A DNA stretch of 64,000 nt from Methanobacterium bryantii (GCF_002287175.1 NZ_LMVM01000040.1:62001-126000); one strand, 5' to 3'. Shown: positions 28,094 to 38,137, counted from the stretch's first letter. Numbers and translations are program-made. The notes: generated by a model from the letters alone, not told the origin.

Positions 28094-28996
28094 TCATACT
28101 AAAAATAGTAGTAGGGGGAGAGTAACCATACTGAGTACAGTACTTAAAAATATGCAGGCTGCAGATACTTTTATATCAAGTTCATATGTAATGGCCAGAA
28201 CAAGAGCAAGCATTGCTGAAGGCATTCCTGCTTCTAAAACAGTAACTGATTTTTCAAGTCCTCCCATGTTTAGAAGCATGACGATTGTAAAGGCTATTAA
28301 AGGAGCAATACCTAATTTTATAACTGATACTAATGATGCAAGTCCAATATATTCTTTAATTCCTCTAAATTCCATAGTTAATCCTAATGATATCATTATG
28401 AGAGGTATGGCAGCGCCGCTTAAGTAAGTTAATGTTTGTGTAATTACATATCCTAGGGGAATGTTTAAAAAGTTCAGCAGAAGTCCCAAAAGGATTCCCC
28501 AAAGTGGGGGGAATAAGAGTGATCGTTTTAAAATATCGGAGTATTTTCCACCTAGCATTAACAGGAAGAATATTCCAAAACTTATAAAAAGGATCATAGA
28601 GCCCATATCATAGAAAATAGCTCTTATAAACCCATCTGTTCCGAAAACACCTAGCACAACAGGATATCCAAGAAAACCAGAATTAAAAAGAGCACTAGTT
28701 GATACAACACTCCATTTAGTTTTATTTGGATAATTTTTAAGAGTTAAAATCAAATAAGCAATTAAACCAGAAATTATTCCAACAGATATGCATATAAGTG
28801 GAATTGGAACTATAAGTGGAAGAATAGATAAATTTACTTTATATATTGCAAGGAGTATGAGTGATGGAATTGCAATATTTATCACAATTTTATTTAGAGA
28901 TACTGCGTCTTCCGCCTTTAAAACATTGGTTCTTTTTAAGACATAACCAAGAAGAATCATGGCTATGATGGGGATAATGGTTTCAACTGAGTTCAT
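28094..28996 (-). CDS. AEC (auxin efflux carrier) family transporter
   Basis: 300 residues with about ten helices in two inverted halves, as in AEC/bile-acid-type carriers. N-terminal IIAMILLGYVLKRTNVL and central NSGFLGYPVVLGVFG are typical. Microbial members move malate, malonate or other small organic anions; the substrate here is not known. It converges on the hydrolase across about 150 bases without clear structure. Confidence 0.85.
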   Translation of the reverse strand: MNSVETIIPIIAMILLGYVLKRTNVLKAEDAVSLNKIVINIAIPSLILLAIYKVNLSILPLIVPIPLICISVGIISGLIAYLILTLKNYPNKTKWSVVSTSALFNSGFLGYPVVLGVFGTDGFIRAIFYDMGSMILFISFGIFFLLMLGGKYSDILKRSLLFPPLWGILLGLLLNFLNIPLGYVITQTLTYLSGAAIPLIMISLGLTMEFRGIKEYIGLASLVSVIKLGIAPLIAFTIVMLLNMGGLEKSVTVLEAGMPSAMLALVLAITYELDIKVSAACIFLSTVLSMVTLPLLLFLV

Positions 28997-29181
28997 ATAA
29001 TTCCCTTAATACTATTAATATTAGTTAAATACTAATTTAGCTTTTAAATGCATTGAAAACTAAAAATAATTCACGGCCTTAAAACAGGTTCTATATTATA
29101 AATTGTGATTTATCATTAATAAATCGAATGTATCCTGTTAGTTTAAATAATATATTTAACAGCTCTGGTGAATATTAAATC

Positions 29182-29955
29182 TCACTCATTACTAATTATT
29201 TTGCCATTTTTCAGGATTTTAAGTTTCCCTGGTTCAAACTTTTGCCATTTTTCATCAGTTAAAGGTCGTGTAGCTATTATATATCCTTTTTTTTCAGTTG
29301 ATTTTTGTTCTTTAAGATGTATATCAAAATGTTCATCTGAAAGATGTGTATGGTCGTAGGGGGCCTCGCGGTGAAGGTAGAATAAGGTGTTAAATCCGTT
29401 CATGTCGTAATAACAGAATAAATGTTTGCCATCTGAAAAAATACAGTTAAATTTGCCATAATTGTTGATATGCCTTAATTCATCAAGTAACCATTTATAA
29501 CTGGAATTATCAAAAAATTTAATCTTTTTTTCCTTTATTCTGTTGAGTAAATGGCAGAAAGCAGCTTCAGAATCAGTTTCACCAATCGGTTTAAAAGTAG
29601 AAGTGTCAAAATCTTTTTGATAATTAGTTAAATTTCCATTATGTGCAAAAGCAAAACTTATGCCGTTTAATTCACGTCCAAATGGATGAGTATTCATATG
29701 TGCAGGCGGTGCGGCGCTATTTAATCTTACATGTGCAACAAATATTTTTGATTTAATTTTAGGATAAAGTTCGATAAATTCAGATAATAAGCTTTCTTCA
29801 GCTTCTAAAGGCTCTTTTATAATCTGTGTAGATTTATCGGGGTAAAAAGATATGCCCCATCCATCAGGATTTGATTTACCTCTAAGGCGAAATCCTTTAA
29901 AAGACAGATTAGGCCTTACAGATGTATTAAATGATAATCCCAGCAGTTCACACAT
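29182..29955 (-). CDS. class II glutamine amidotransferase
   Basis: 257 residues. The N-terminal MCELLGLSFN exposes Cys2 as the Ntn-hydrolase nucleophile once Met is removed. HVRLNSAAPPAHMNTHPF, FAHNGNLTNY and IGETDSEAAFCHLL match the YafJ/GAT-II domain. No synthase domain is fused, so the acceptor is unknown. It is the last gene of a minus-strand set with MurT- and GatD-like genes (39-base gap), which suggests a link to cell-wall amidation. Confidence 0.88.
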   Translation of the reverse strand: MCELLGLSFNTSVRPNLSFKGFRLRGKSNPDGWGISFYPDKSTQIIKEPLEAEESLLSEFIELYPKIKSKIFVAHVRLNSAAPPAHMNTHPFGRELNGISFAFAHNGNLTNYQKDFDTSTFKPIGETDSEAAFCHLLNRIKEKKIKFFDNSSYKWLLDELRHINNYGKFNCIFSDGKHLFCYYDMNGFNTLFYLHREAPYDHTHLSDEHFDIHLKEQKSTEKKGYIIATRPLTDEKWQKFEPGKLKILKNGKIISNE

Positions 29956-29994
29956 ATCATATCACATTGGCAGCTTTTTATTTTATAAAAAATA

Positions 29995-30720
29995 TTATTT
30001 ACAGTAGAGTTTTATTACTTTTTTATGGGCTAAATTTTCAAAGTCATCATTTAAAGACTGTAATCTTTCAACTTCGTATTTTCTTTGTAATGCTTTTAAA
30101 ATTAAATAATCAGCTAAATGAGGGTTTTTTGGAAGTATTGGGCCATGAAGATAGGTACCTATGCAGTTTTTATAGACTATGCCTTCTTTTTTATCTTTTC
30201 CATTATTTCCATATCCTGATTTTACTAACCCTAAAGGGTTATAGTCGCTGTATGTCCTTCCACCGTGATTTTCAAACCCTACAATAGTTTTAGGAGTTAA
30301 TCCTAATTGATTTTCAATTATAACATTCCCAATTAGTCTTCCTTCTTCACTTACAGTCGAATAATTGAATATATCAAGACCCGAGACTTCTTTACCTTCA
30401 TTATCAATATATTTCTCACCTAAAAGTTGGTATCCTCCACATATAGCAAGGACAACACCGTAATCTTCGATAATATCTTTAAAAGAATCTTTATATTTTA
30501 AAAAATCAGAATATACTATGCTCTGGCCTCTATCCGATCCGCCGCCTATAAAAAAGATATCTCCTTCACTTAAATCATGTTTTTCATCATTTAAACTAAA
30601 ATTAATTATATGGGGAGTAATCCCTCTCCATTCGCATCTCCTTTTCAAGCAGATTACATTACCAATGTCTCCATACAAATTTAGAATATCTGGATACATA
30701 TGGTATATATTTAATTCCAT
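29995..30720 (-). CDS. GatD-like glutamine amidotransferase (CobB/CobQ type)
   Basis: 241 residues, class I triad glutaminase: Cys94 in LAICGGYQLLG and His192 in GTYLHGP. Cys94 matches the position in Staphylococcus GatD as I recall it. In Gram-positive bacteria GatD passes ammonia to MurT to amidate lipid II glutamate. The adjacent gene is MurT-like, so the pair is conserved as a unit. In a pseudomurein archaeon the substrate could be a glutamyl group of the wall precursor; this is inferred. GGAGGATAAATT precedes the ATG. Confidence 0.88.
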   Translation of the reverse strand: MELNIYHMYPDILNLYGDIGNVICLKRRCEWRGITPHIINFSLNDEKHDLSEGDIFFIGGGSDRGQSIVYSDFLKYKDSFKDIIEDYGVVLAICGGYQLLGEKYIDNEGKEVSGLDIFNYSTVSEEGRLIGNVIIENQLGLTPKTIVGFENHGGRTYSDYNPLGLVKSGYGNNGKDKKEGIVYKNCIGTYLHGPILPKNPHLADYLILKALQRKYEVERLQSLNDDFENLAHKKVIKLYCK

Positions 30721-30822
30721 AATTTATCCTCCACGTAACATTAAATTTAATAGGGAATCCTTAATCTAGGAAACTTCTGTCAAGACATGTAATATGTGAG
30801 TAGTTTCAACAGTTTATCGTGG

Positions 30823-32184
30823 TTACTTGCCATGTGTTAAATTTAGTACCATGTCCCGGGTCTCGAAAACTGCTGTGTATGTGGGCAGTATATACGCAAT
30901 TTCAACATCTTCATGAACTGCTTCTTTGATTGATTCCTGCATGTCATCATCTATTTTTATAATTTCCGTAGGAATATGGGCGTATTCAATTCTTAGCGCA
31001 ATATCTTCGGCCCTTTTTCCAGAACAATAGATTTTTTTTAAGTTTTCGATGTTTTTGAATTTGCTTAGCCCTGCATCCCATATCCATGAGATGTCCTGGC
31101 CGTCTGCGGGATTATCATTTAAAATAAAAAGAATGGCTTTTCTTCTTTTATCATGAGATATGCTTTTAATTACTTCTGTAAGTCCAATTGGGTTTTTAGT
31201 CAGCACAATTTTTATGATTTTGTCCTTAAATTTAATTTCTTCCATTCTGCCCAGTTTATAGTCAAAATTTTCCATCCTATTGATAATTTCAGATGGTTCA
31301 ATTCCTACTTCACAGCTGAAGGTAAATGCTGCACAGCAGTTGTAAATGTTGTAAATTCCTTCATACTCAAAACATGTATCTTCAAATGTTTCTTTATTGG
31401 TATTAATATCAAAACAATACTTATTATATTTATAATTGATATTTTCAATGTAATAATCATAATATGGATTTTTAAATCCGCATTCTTTACAGTTGTAACT
31501 TCCTAATTGTCCATAATTAAAATATTCATAATCAATATAACTGTTGCATGATGGGCAGTTTCGTGTTTCAACTACTTTTTCATCTTTACTGCTGAATTTA
31601 TTCTTTTTAATCCCGTAAAATATGTTATCTTTATTTAAATTTTTAAATTTAGATACAAGCGGGTCGTCTGCATTTAAAATAAGGGACGTATTTAAAGGTT
31701 TAATGGTTTCATAAACCATGGATACAGTATTTTCTATTTCTCCATATCTGTCGAGCTGGTCCCTGAAAAAGTTGGTTACAACGATATAATCTGGTTCAAT
31801 ATCTCTCATTATTCTTGTAAAAGAGCCTTCATCTACTTCGAAGACTCCCCAATCGTATTCGTCCTTATTGTTTTCGATAAAACTGCTTGCAATGCCTTGG
31901 GGCATATTTGCACCCCTCAAGTTTGAGAGGACATTTTTAAAATTGCCTCCTAATATATGGGCAATTAAGTTATTTGTGGTAGTTTTACCATTTGTACCAG
32001 TTACAACGACTTTCTTTTTACATCTTTCATTCACGATTTTCAGAAGATCTGGTTCTATTCTAAGCGCAATATTCCCAGGTAGTGCTGTAGCGCTCCTTCC
32101 TGTTATTTTAAGCCCAAATCTTACTAACTTACCGGTTATGATCGATAAGGAAAGCCTTAATTTTTTAATTATACTCATGTCCAT
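30823..32184 (-). CDS. MurT-like Mur ligase
   Basis: 453 residues. The ATP site is GTNGKTTT (63-70), and a Cys4 zinc ribbon (Cys210, 213, 232, 235) is inserted in the central domain as in MurT. The C-terminal domain has NDNPADGQDISWIWD, characteristic of the MurT/DUF1727 family. With the adjacent GatD-like subunit it should activate a carboxylate and amidate it. Pseudomurein-making methanogens have several Mur-ligase relatives; which step this one serves is not settled by sequence. GGGGGT precedes the ATG. Confidence 0.87.
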   Translation of the reverse strand: MDMSIIKKLRLSLSIITGKLVRFGLKITGRSATALPGNIALRIEPDLLKIVNERCKKKVVVTGTNGKTTTNNLIAHILGGNFKNVLSNLRGANMPQGIASSFIENNKDEYDWGVFEVDEGSFTRIMRDIEPDYIVVTNFFRDQLDRYGEIENTVSMVYETIKPLNTSLILNADDPLVSKFKNLNKDNIFYGIKKNKFSSKDEKVVETRNCPSCNSYIDYEYFNYGQLGSYNCKECGFKNPYYDYYIENINYKYNKYCFDINTNKETFEDTCFEYEGIYNIYNCCAAFTFSCEVGIEPSEIINRMENFDYKLGRMEEIKFKDKIIKIVLTKNPIGLTEVIKSISHDKRRKAILFILNDNPADGQDISWIWDAGLSKFKNIENLKKIYCSGKRAEDIALRIEYAHIPTEIIKIDDDMQESIKEAVHEDVEIAYILPTYTAVFETRDMVLNLTHGK

Positions 32185-32609
32185 AAATACCCCCTTTCAA
32201 AATTTATGGATGAAACTATCTATTTAACTGAAATAAGTGAGTTAAGTTCCTGCAAGTATGAATGCGTGATTTATTTTAAGTTTTATTGGATTTTAAGTCA
32301 TTATTGTGCTGAATGATTTTAATAATTGTTTCACGTGGTGTCTTTAGATTATTGGCGAATTATAACTGAGTTAAGTATGCACTTTCTTAGGTAATTTTTC
32401 TCTAATTAAATGTAATACTTTATTAAAAATAAACTTTTTTATTGTATCTACTTTTGTACTTAATAGGTTAATACTATCCTGAAATAATTATTACTTATAA
32501 TTTTAAAGGATTTTATAGAATTTAGGCAAAAAGAAGTTAGTAATTTGTATTTTTATGTTTTTAAAACAAGTTTATATCTCAATTTTTAATTGAAAAACAA
32601 ATTTAAAAA
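32185..32609. other. gap between radA and the MurT-like gene
   Basis: About 425 bases of AT-rich DNA. It should contain the promoter of the MurT operon; no reading frame or strong fold is evident. Confidence 0.35.
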
Positions 32610-32624
32610 ATAAGAAGAAAATAG

Positions 32625-32643
32625 GCATGAAATGTTATCATGC
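32625..32643 (-). terminator. terminator hairpin of radA
   Basis: GCATGA and TCATGC pair around seven bases, 16 bases past the stop, and the minus strand continues into a T-rich tract. Confidence 0.45.
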
Positions 32644-32659
32644 TATTTCACATTGTAAC

Positions 32660-33595
32660 TTAATCAACAATACCTTCAGTTACTATCTTGAATACAGATT
32701 CACCTTCAGGTAAATGGGGACTGTCTACGAGTCTTGCAATCCGTTTTCCAGCAAGGCCCTTTTTAAGCCATATTCTGTAGGTTGCAGCGTGTCCAAGCAC
32801 GTGACCTCCGACAGCTTTTGTTGGGCTTCCAAAGAACGCGTCAGGTCTTGCCTGCACCTGGTTTGTAACAAACACTGCCACATTGTAGGTGTTTGCAATA
32901 TTTTGTAACGTGTGGAGGTGCTGGTTTAGTTTTTGTTGCCTTGTTGCAAGTGTTTCCCTTCCTACGTATTCTGCTCTAAAGTGCGCAGTTAAGGAATCTA
33001 CTATAACCAGTTTTATATTTGTTCCACTTTGGATTAACTCGTTTATTTTGTCTGCCATCAGGATTTGGTGACTTGAATTAAATGCTCTTGCAATGTGTAT
33101 TTTCTGCAGTACTTCTTCATTATCAAGTTCAAATCCTCCTGCAATTTGCTCTATTCTTTCTGGCCTAAATGTGTTTTCTGTATCTATGAAGACACATTCT
33201 GCCTCAAGGCCGCCTTTTTCTTCTGGAAGCTGTACTGTAACTGCAAGTTCATGAGATATTTGACTTTTTCCTGAACCGAATTCACCAAATACTTCTGTTA
33301 TGGATTGTGTTTCGATTCCACCACCAATGAGTTCATCAAGAGCAGTACTTCCACAGGTTATTCTACCTATGTCTTTCCTACGCTCCATCACATCAAAAGC
33401 GGTTTCAAAATCAATTGATTCAGCTTTCCTTGCAGCTTCAATGACCTTTTCAGCGACCCCTTCACCGATTTCAGCTTTTACACTGAGTTCTTTGGCAGTT
33501 GCTGTTGCAAGTCTCATCATGTCTGCAAAACCTGCATCTATCAACTTTTGAGCAGTTTTTTCCCCAACACCGGGTAAATCTCCTAATTCGACCAT
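32660..33595 (-). CDS. radA: DNA repair and recombination protein RadA
   Basis: Archaeal Rad51/RecA recombinase that forms filaments on single-stranded DNA and drives strand exchange. 311 residues. An N-terminal helix-hairpin-helix domain (LPGVGEKTAQKLIDAG) precedes Walker A GEFGSGKS (104-111) and Walker B LVIVDSLT. The stretch FVTNQVQARPDAFFG is the DNA-binding loop region. GGAG precedes the ATG. RPA follows upstream on the same strand, linking recombination and single-strand binding genes. Confidence 0.97.
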   Translation of the reverse strand: MVELGDLPGVGEKTAQKLIDAGFADMMRLATATAKELSVKAEIGEGVAEKVIEAARKAESIDFETAFDVMERRKDIGRITCGSTALDELIGGGIETQSITEVFGEFGSGKSQISHELAVTVQLPEEKGGLEAECVFIDTENTFRPERIEQIAGGFELDNEEVLQKIHIARAFNSSHQILMADKINELIQSGTNIKLVIVDSLTAHFRAEYVGRETLATRQQKLNQHLHTLQNIANTYNVAVFVTNQVQARPDAFFGSPTKAVGGHVLGHAATYRIWLKKGLAGKRIARLVDSPHLPEGESVFKIVTEGIVD

Positions 33596-33626
33596 TTTGA
33601 TTCTCCTTTAAAGTTTGTAAAATTAG

Positions 33627-33679
33627 TTGAAAAATGTATAACATTTTTCAAGCGCCCAAAAAATCTATTCAGATTTTTT
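33627..33679. repeat. pair of hairpins upstream of radA
   Basis: Two perfect hairpins stand side by side: TTGAAAAATG/CATTTTTCAA (33627-33651, five-base loop) and AAAAAATC/GATTTTTT (33658-33679, six-base loop). They belong in style to the A-arm-first hairpins elsewhere in the window. On the minus strand they lie between RPA and the radA start, so they could be an RPA terminator or part of the radA leader. Confidence 0.6.
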
Positions 33680-33752
33680 GAGGAGTTTTTGGAATCTAAG
33701 TTCTATATTTTAAAACTGCACCTGTTGCCTTATTTATTTTTGAACTTATTTC

Positions 33753-36122
33753 CTATTTTACTATCTTCTTTGCAATGAGCCTTATTTCCTCATTGTATTC
33801 ATCGAAGCTTGCATCTGCGATTACAGTAATCTCGCTGCCAATCAGGTCTTCGACTTTTCCTGCAAGTGATCCTTCATCTGCAGTCGTCATAATCACTTCA
33901 TTTGCCTTCTCAGTAGTCATTCCAATTAATTCTTCAGCTTGTTTCCTGAAGAATGTTGTTCTGACCGTTCCACTGTCATCTTCAATTACACATGGAACTA
34001 TCATGAGATAGTTTGGTTGTTGTATTTCCTCTCCGCAGAAATCACATACAAATGCATCATCGACGTATTCTACTCTTTTATTACAATTTGGACACATTTC
34101 ATAGAGTATCCTATCTCCATATGCTTCAATAATTTGTCCACTTAACTTGATGTTTTTATCATCTTCTGTAAGTTCTTCAATTTTCTTGGTTTTATATATT
34201 GATTCTTCAATTTCTTCAAGTGAAGGAAGTGCAGCTATATCTTCATCTTTTGGTTTGATTACCATTGTGGCTCTTCCAACACTGAGTTCAACAGTATCAT
34301 TTCTGAATCTTGGTCTTGCATTTTTAATCCAAATTACATCGCCTCTGTTTAACCCCATTTCAGCTTTTTCATCCCAAAATGAGGCTCTGACAGAACCAGT
34401 ATCATCAGCAAGTTCTACTGTTCTGACCATTCCCATAGTTCCATTGGATCTTTGGAACTCATTGACATCATATAAATTAATTATACGTCCAATTATTCCA
34501 ACTTCGTCTCTTTCACTTTTTATGTTCTCTAAAGCGCTAATTTTAATTGGTTTATACATTTCCCCTTCAAGCTCATCAATAGGTGGAAGGCTCTGGGCAT
34601 CATTCTCACTTATTTTAATTATTCTAACTGTTTTTCCAATGCTAAGCTCCACACTGTCATCTCTAAACCTGGTTTTTGCATTTTCTATCTTTACAAGGTC
34701 GCCTCTATTTAACCTGAGCTTTGCTTTGTCATCCCATAGTGATGCTCGAACTGTTCCAGTGTCATCAGCGATTTTAACAGATCTTACAAGTCCTGTAGTT
34801 CCATCTGCTCTTTGGAATTCATTGGCATCGTAAAGATCCATCATTCTTCCAATGATATCCACTTCTTCTCCTTCATCTTCAAGTTTATGTAAATCTTCAA
34901 TTTTGATTGGTTCAAGCTCTTTTTTGTGTTCCTCGAGAACTTCTTTTAAACCAGCGTCTTCTTCTGGATTTATGACTATTTTACTGCTCCATCCAGTGTT
35001 CACCCTGTAACCAGTTTCTGAATAATCATCAAATTCAATATTTCCGCCTGTGATTTTCAGGATATCTCCTTTGTTGATGTCGAGCTTGGTATCATCATTC
35101 CAGAGAGTTATTTTTATGGAACCTGTATCATCTGAAATTACAATTGATTTTACAGATCCAGCACTTCCATCTGAACGTTGAAAAGTGATAGCATCCTGTA
35201 TTTTGCTCACAACTCCCATTAAAGTGACATTTTTCATTTCATGGGCGTCTCCGATCTTCATAACTTCTTCTTTATACTCCGGAACATCGAAATTATCTTT
35301 TATTATCCTTCCAATCCAGGAATGAGTTAAATTAACTTCATCATTTCTAACACGGCTTTGGGCACCTAATATTTTTATAGAATCTCCTTCTTTGAGTTCT
35401 ATTTCATTAATAATCTCAACATCTTTATTCCATAAAGTTAAGGATATTGAACCTGTATCATCCTTTAAATCCAGGGTAATGAATTGTCCTTCTCTGCCGT
35501 TGCTGTTGTAGGTTCTTATTCTTGAAATTCTAACTACTCTTGCAATTACATTAACCTGCATTTCGCCTTTAATGTCGGCAATTTTTGTTATTTTTTCAGC
35601 ATATTCTGGTAAATTATCCGCTTCTTCGCCCTCAACTTTTTCGATGGTTGATCTGCCTTGTAAGTGCGCCTCTTCACTTCTGTATCCATCTTTTATTTCT
35701 ACATTGTTTATTTTGACAATGTCTCCTTCAGAAAAGTTTTTAAGTTGTTTGATGTTATCAGTCCAGAGTACTACTCTAATTTCCCCAGTATCATCTGCTA
35801 ACATAATGTTTTGTACTTTACCTTCTTTTCCTTTCTTTGTTACAAATGCTTTAGCGTTGGAGATTCTCATTATTCGACCAGTTATGCTTATATCATGCAA
35901 ACCTGTCTCTAATTCGGATATTTTACGCAGTTCGTTGTCCTTTGCAAGTGGAACGTTTTCTTCGTCTATATATTCTCCTACTATCATCCTTGCAATATCA
36001 AGCTCATCCATAAAACTTACATCTTCATAATCCTTTTTCATGTCCTCTATTCTTTTTAGGAAATCGTCATATGAGATTTTGTCACTGATTCGCTGATATT
36101 CGCTTTTTACATCATTTTCCAT
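33753..36122 (-). CDS. replication protein A, single-chain with multiple OB folds
   Basis: Single-stranded DNA-binding protein for replication and repair, 789 residues. I count six OB-fold units, each with a core like ADDTG...LWD near residues 110, 220, 325, 455 and 570, plus a C-terminal one holding a zinc site (CPNCNK ... CDFCGE, about 680-705). Units four and five are nearly identical, pointing to recent duplication. Methanothermobacter RPA has been described with five, so this one seems longer. GAGGG precedes the ATG. Confidence 0.93.
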   Translation of the reverse strand: MENDVKSEYQRISDKISYDDFLKRIEDMKKDYEDVSFMDELDIARMIVGEYIDEENVPLAKDNELRKISELETGLHDISITGRIMRISNAKAFVTKKGKEGKVQNIMLADDTGEIRVVLWTDNIKQLKNFSEGDIVKINNVEIKDGYRSEEAHLQGRSTIEKVEGEEADNLPEYAEKITKIADIKGEMQVNVIARVVRISRIRTYNSNGREGQFITLDLKDDTGSISLTLWNKDVEIINEIELKEGDSIKILGAQSRVRNDEVNLTHSWIGRIIKDNFDVPEYKEEVMKIGDAHEMKNVTLMGVVSKIQDAITFQRSDGSAGSVKSIVISDDTGSIKITLWNDDTKLDINKGDILKITGGNIEFDDYSETGYRVNTGWSSKIVINPEEDAGLKEVLEEHKKELEPIKIEDLHKLEDEGEEVDIIGRMMDLYDANEFQRADGTTGLVRSVKIADDTGTVRASLWDDKAKLRLNRGDLVKIENAKTRFRDDSVELSIGKTVRIIKISENDAQSLPPIDELEGEMYKPIKISALENIKSERDEVGIIGRIINLYDVNEFQRSNGTMGMVRTVELADDTGSVRASFWDEKAEMGLNRGDVIWIKNARPRFRNDTVELSVGRATMVIKPKDEDIAALPSLEEIEESIYKTKKIEELTEDDKNIKLSGQIIEAYGDRILYEMCPNCNKRVEYVDDAFVCDFCGEEIQQPNYLMIVPCVIEDDSGTVRTTFFRKQAEELIGMTTEKANEVIMTTADEGSLAGKVEDLIGSEITVIADASFDEYNEEIRLIAKKIVK

Positions 36123-36436
36123 CTTGAGCCCTCACTTAAAATCTACATGTATAAATTTTTAGAAGAATTAATTTAATGTCATATAATATATGTAGTACTA
36201 TTTACACCCCGATATATATGCTTAACTGCTAAAAATGCCAACTTTTTTCGGTCTAATTAAGCTTTTTACAGCCTTCAACATTAAATAAATATTTATTTTA
36301 GTATTTTGATTAATTATATGAATTTATATGTATTTTGGAAACATTTAGGACTATAAAATAGCACATTTCCGTATAAAGATGTTCTAATGAATATAATATG
36401 GATCTATATGCCCACATGTATAATATAGATGTTTAA

Positions 36437-36959
36437 ATGACCTGTAATATTACTGAAAATTTATGTGCCAAATTTTTTTATGAAATTAAGGTTCCTAGAG
36501 TCTGGGATCCTGAGAAAATTATGATCATTTTTGATCATCAAATACTTGCATACGCGCTTGATACGGCGGTGAATGGGCCTATAATACATAAATTTGTTAA
36601 ATATCAATGAATTATTAATTTTTAGAGCTTTATATGATTTTATGTCATCAAGTGCTCATTGATATGGATTATGTGGTTCTGGGGGAAATTGTAGTTAAAA
36701 TTGGTTATTATATTTGTATGTATGTGGATTTATTGAAGTTTACAATGGGTATATGTTCAAAAGGCCAAGCTGTGATTTTTGCAACAGGAAACTTATAATC
36801 TAAAGTTCTATAAACAATCAATTTTAACATAAAAATGAATATTCTTTGATCAAACTTATTTAAGATGTACTAATCAATATAGTCTGAAAAAACGATGGTT
36901 ACAGTCCAAATTACGATGTTTGTAAGTTTGAAGGCGAAAATACATTGAATATGTCAGTT
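36437..36959 (+). pseudogene. decayed aconitase-family large subunit (leuC/aksD type)
   Basis: Translation in shifting frames recovers an ordered 3-isopropylmalate dehydratase/homoaconitase sequence. Frame from 36437: MTCNITE, then KVPRVWDPEKIMIIFDHQ, ending in TGA at 36607. After a frameshift, from 36643: CHQVL ... GEIVV ... FATGNL, with TAA at 36796 in place of Trp, then SKV and TINFN. After another shift: NIV, stop, ... CKFEGE ... LNMSV to 36959. The iron-sulfur cysteine block (normally DSHTCT) is ruined and residues 15-60 are deleted. It precedes leuB/aksF, so it is probably the remains of that operon's dehydratase; no leuD trace remains. Confidence 0.8.
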
Positions 36960-37092
36960 TTATATATAGGCGAAATTAAGCAAAAATAATAATTAAAATA
37001 TAAAAATAAGGTTAATGTTAAAATAGATACAATAGTTTAAACTTAAATTTTAGATAATTTTACAGTAAATAAATAAGGATAAAGGTGTTTTA

Positions 37093-38082
37093 ATGTATAA
37101 AATAGCGGTGATACCTGGAGACGGTATCGGAAAAGAAGTTATGGAAGCAACATTACATGTTTTAGATGCACTTGAAATTGAATTTGATTACACATTTGCA
37201 GACGCAGGAGATGAATGCAAAGCAGTCTCAGGAGTTCCTTTACCTGAAGAAACAATTGATATAGTAAAAGAATCGCAGGCATGTCTGTTTGGGGCTGCTG
37301 GAGAATCAGCAGCGGATGTTATTGTCAGATTAAGACAGGAACTTGAGCTTTACGTTAATTTAAGGCCTGTTAAATCATACCCTGGCACTAAAGCTTTGTT
37401 TGACAATTTAGATTTTGTAATTGTTAGGGAAAACACAGAAGATCTATATATTGGGCTTGAAGAAGAAACAGAAGAAGGAGCCACTGCTTTAAGAGTTACC
37501 ACAAGAAATGCTGTAGAAAGAATTTGCAAGTTTGCATTTGATTATGCTGACGAAAATTGCAGAAATAAAGTTACAGCAGTTCACAAGGCAAACGTACTTA
37601 AAAAAACAGATGGATTATTTAAAGACATTTTTTACAAAGTTGCTGAAGATTATAAAGATATTGAAACCGATGATCGTTATGTTGATGCAACAGCAATGTT
37701 TTTCATTACAAACCCTCAAATGTTTAATGTGATCGTTACTACAAACTTATTTGGGGATATACTTTCAGATGAGGGTGCGGGACTTGTTGGTGGTCTTGGT
37801 TTAATACCATCTGCTAATATTGGAGAAAATAGTGGTTTATTTGAACCAGTGCACGGATCCGCGCCAGATATTGCTGGAAAAAATATTGCAAATCCTTCTG
37901 CAATGATATTATCTGCAGTAATGATGCTTGATTACCTTAAAGAACATGGTGCAGCCCGTACAGTTGAAAATGCACTGGTTGAAGTTTTAAGTGAAGGTAA
38001 AGTTGTAACTGGGGATATTGGTGGAAATGCATCTACCATGGAAATGGCCAGTGAAATTAGAAGAAAAATAGAGGAAAAATAA
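37093..38082 (+). CDS. 3-isopropylmalate or homoisocitrate dehydrogenase
   Basis: 329-residue NAD-linked beta-decarboxylating dehydrogenase. N-terminal IAVIPGDGIGKEVMEA, substrate loop LRQELELYVNLRP, catalytic region VIVRENTEDLY and ATAMFFITNPQMFNVIVTTNLFGDILSDEGAGL are diagnostic. It serves either leucine synthesis (LeuB) or 2-oxosuberate synthesis for coenzyme B (AksF); sequence alone does not tell which. A partner dehydratase gene just upstream is dead. AAGGTG precedes the ATG. Confidence 0.92.
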   Translation: MYKIAVIPGDGIGKEVMEATLHVLDALEIEFDYTFADAGDECKAVSGVPLPEETIDIVKESQACLFGAAGESAADVIVRLRQELELYVNLRPVKSYPGTKALFDNLDFVIVRENTEDLYIGLEEETEEGATALRVTTRNAVERICKFAFDYADENCRNKVTAVHKANVLKKTDGLFKDIFYKVAEDYKDIETDDRYVDATAMFFITNPQMFNVIVTTNLFGDILSDEGAGLVGGLGLIPSANIGENSGLFEPVHGSAPDIAGKNIANPSAMILSAVMMLDYLKEHGAARTVENALVEVLSEGKVVTGDIGGNASTMEMASEIRRKIEEK

Positions 38083-38137
38083 GTTGTAACTTTATACTGG
38101 GTTCAAATAGACTTAAAATTAATTAGGAGCGTATTTC

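Noticed and set aside
34147..34833. Long plus-strand frame of 228 codons
   Set aside because: It lies antisense to RPA, is rich in Ser and Leu as expected from the complement of Asp/Glu codons, and has no ribosome site.
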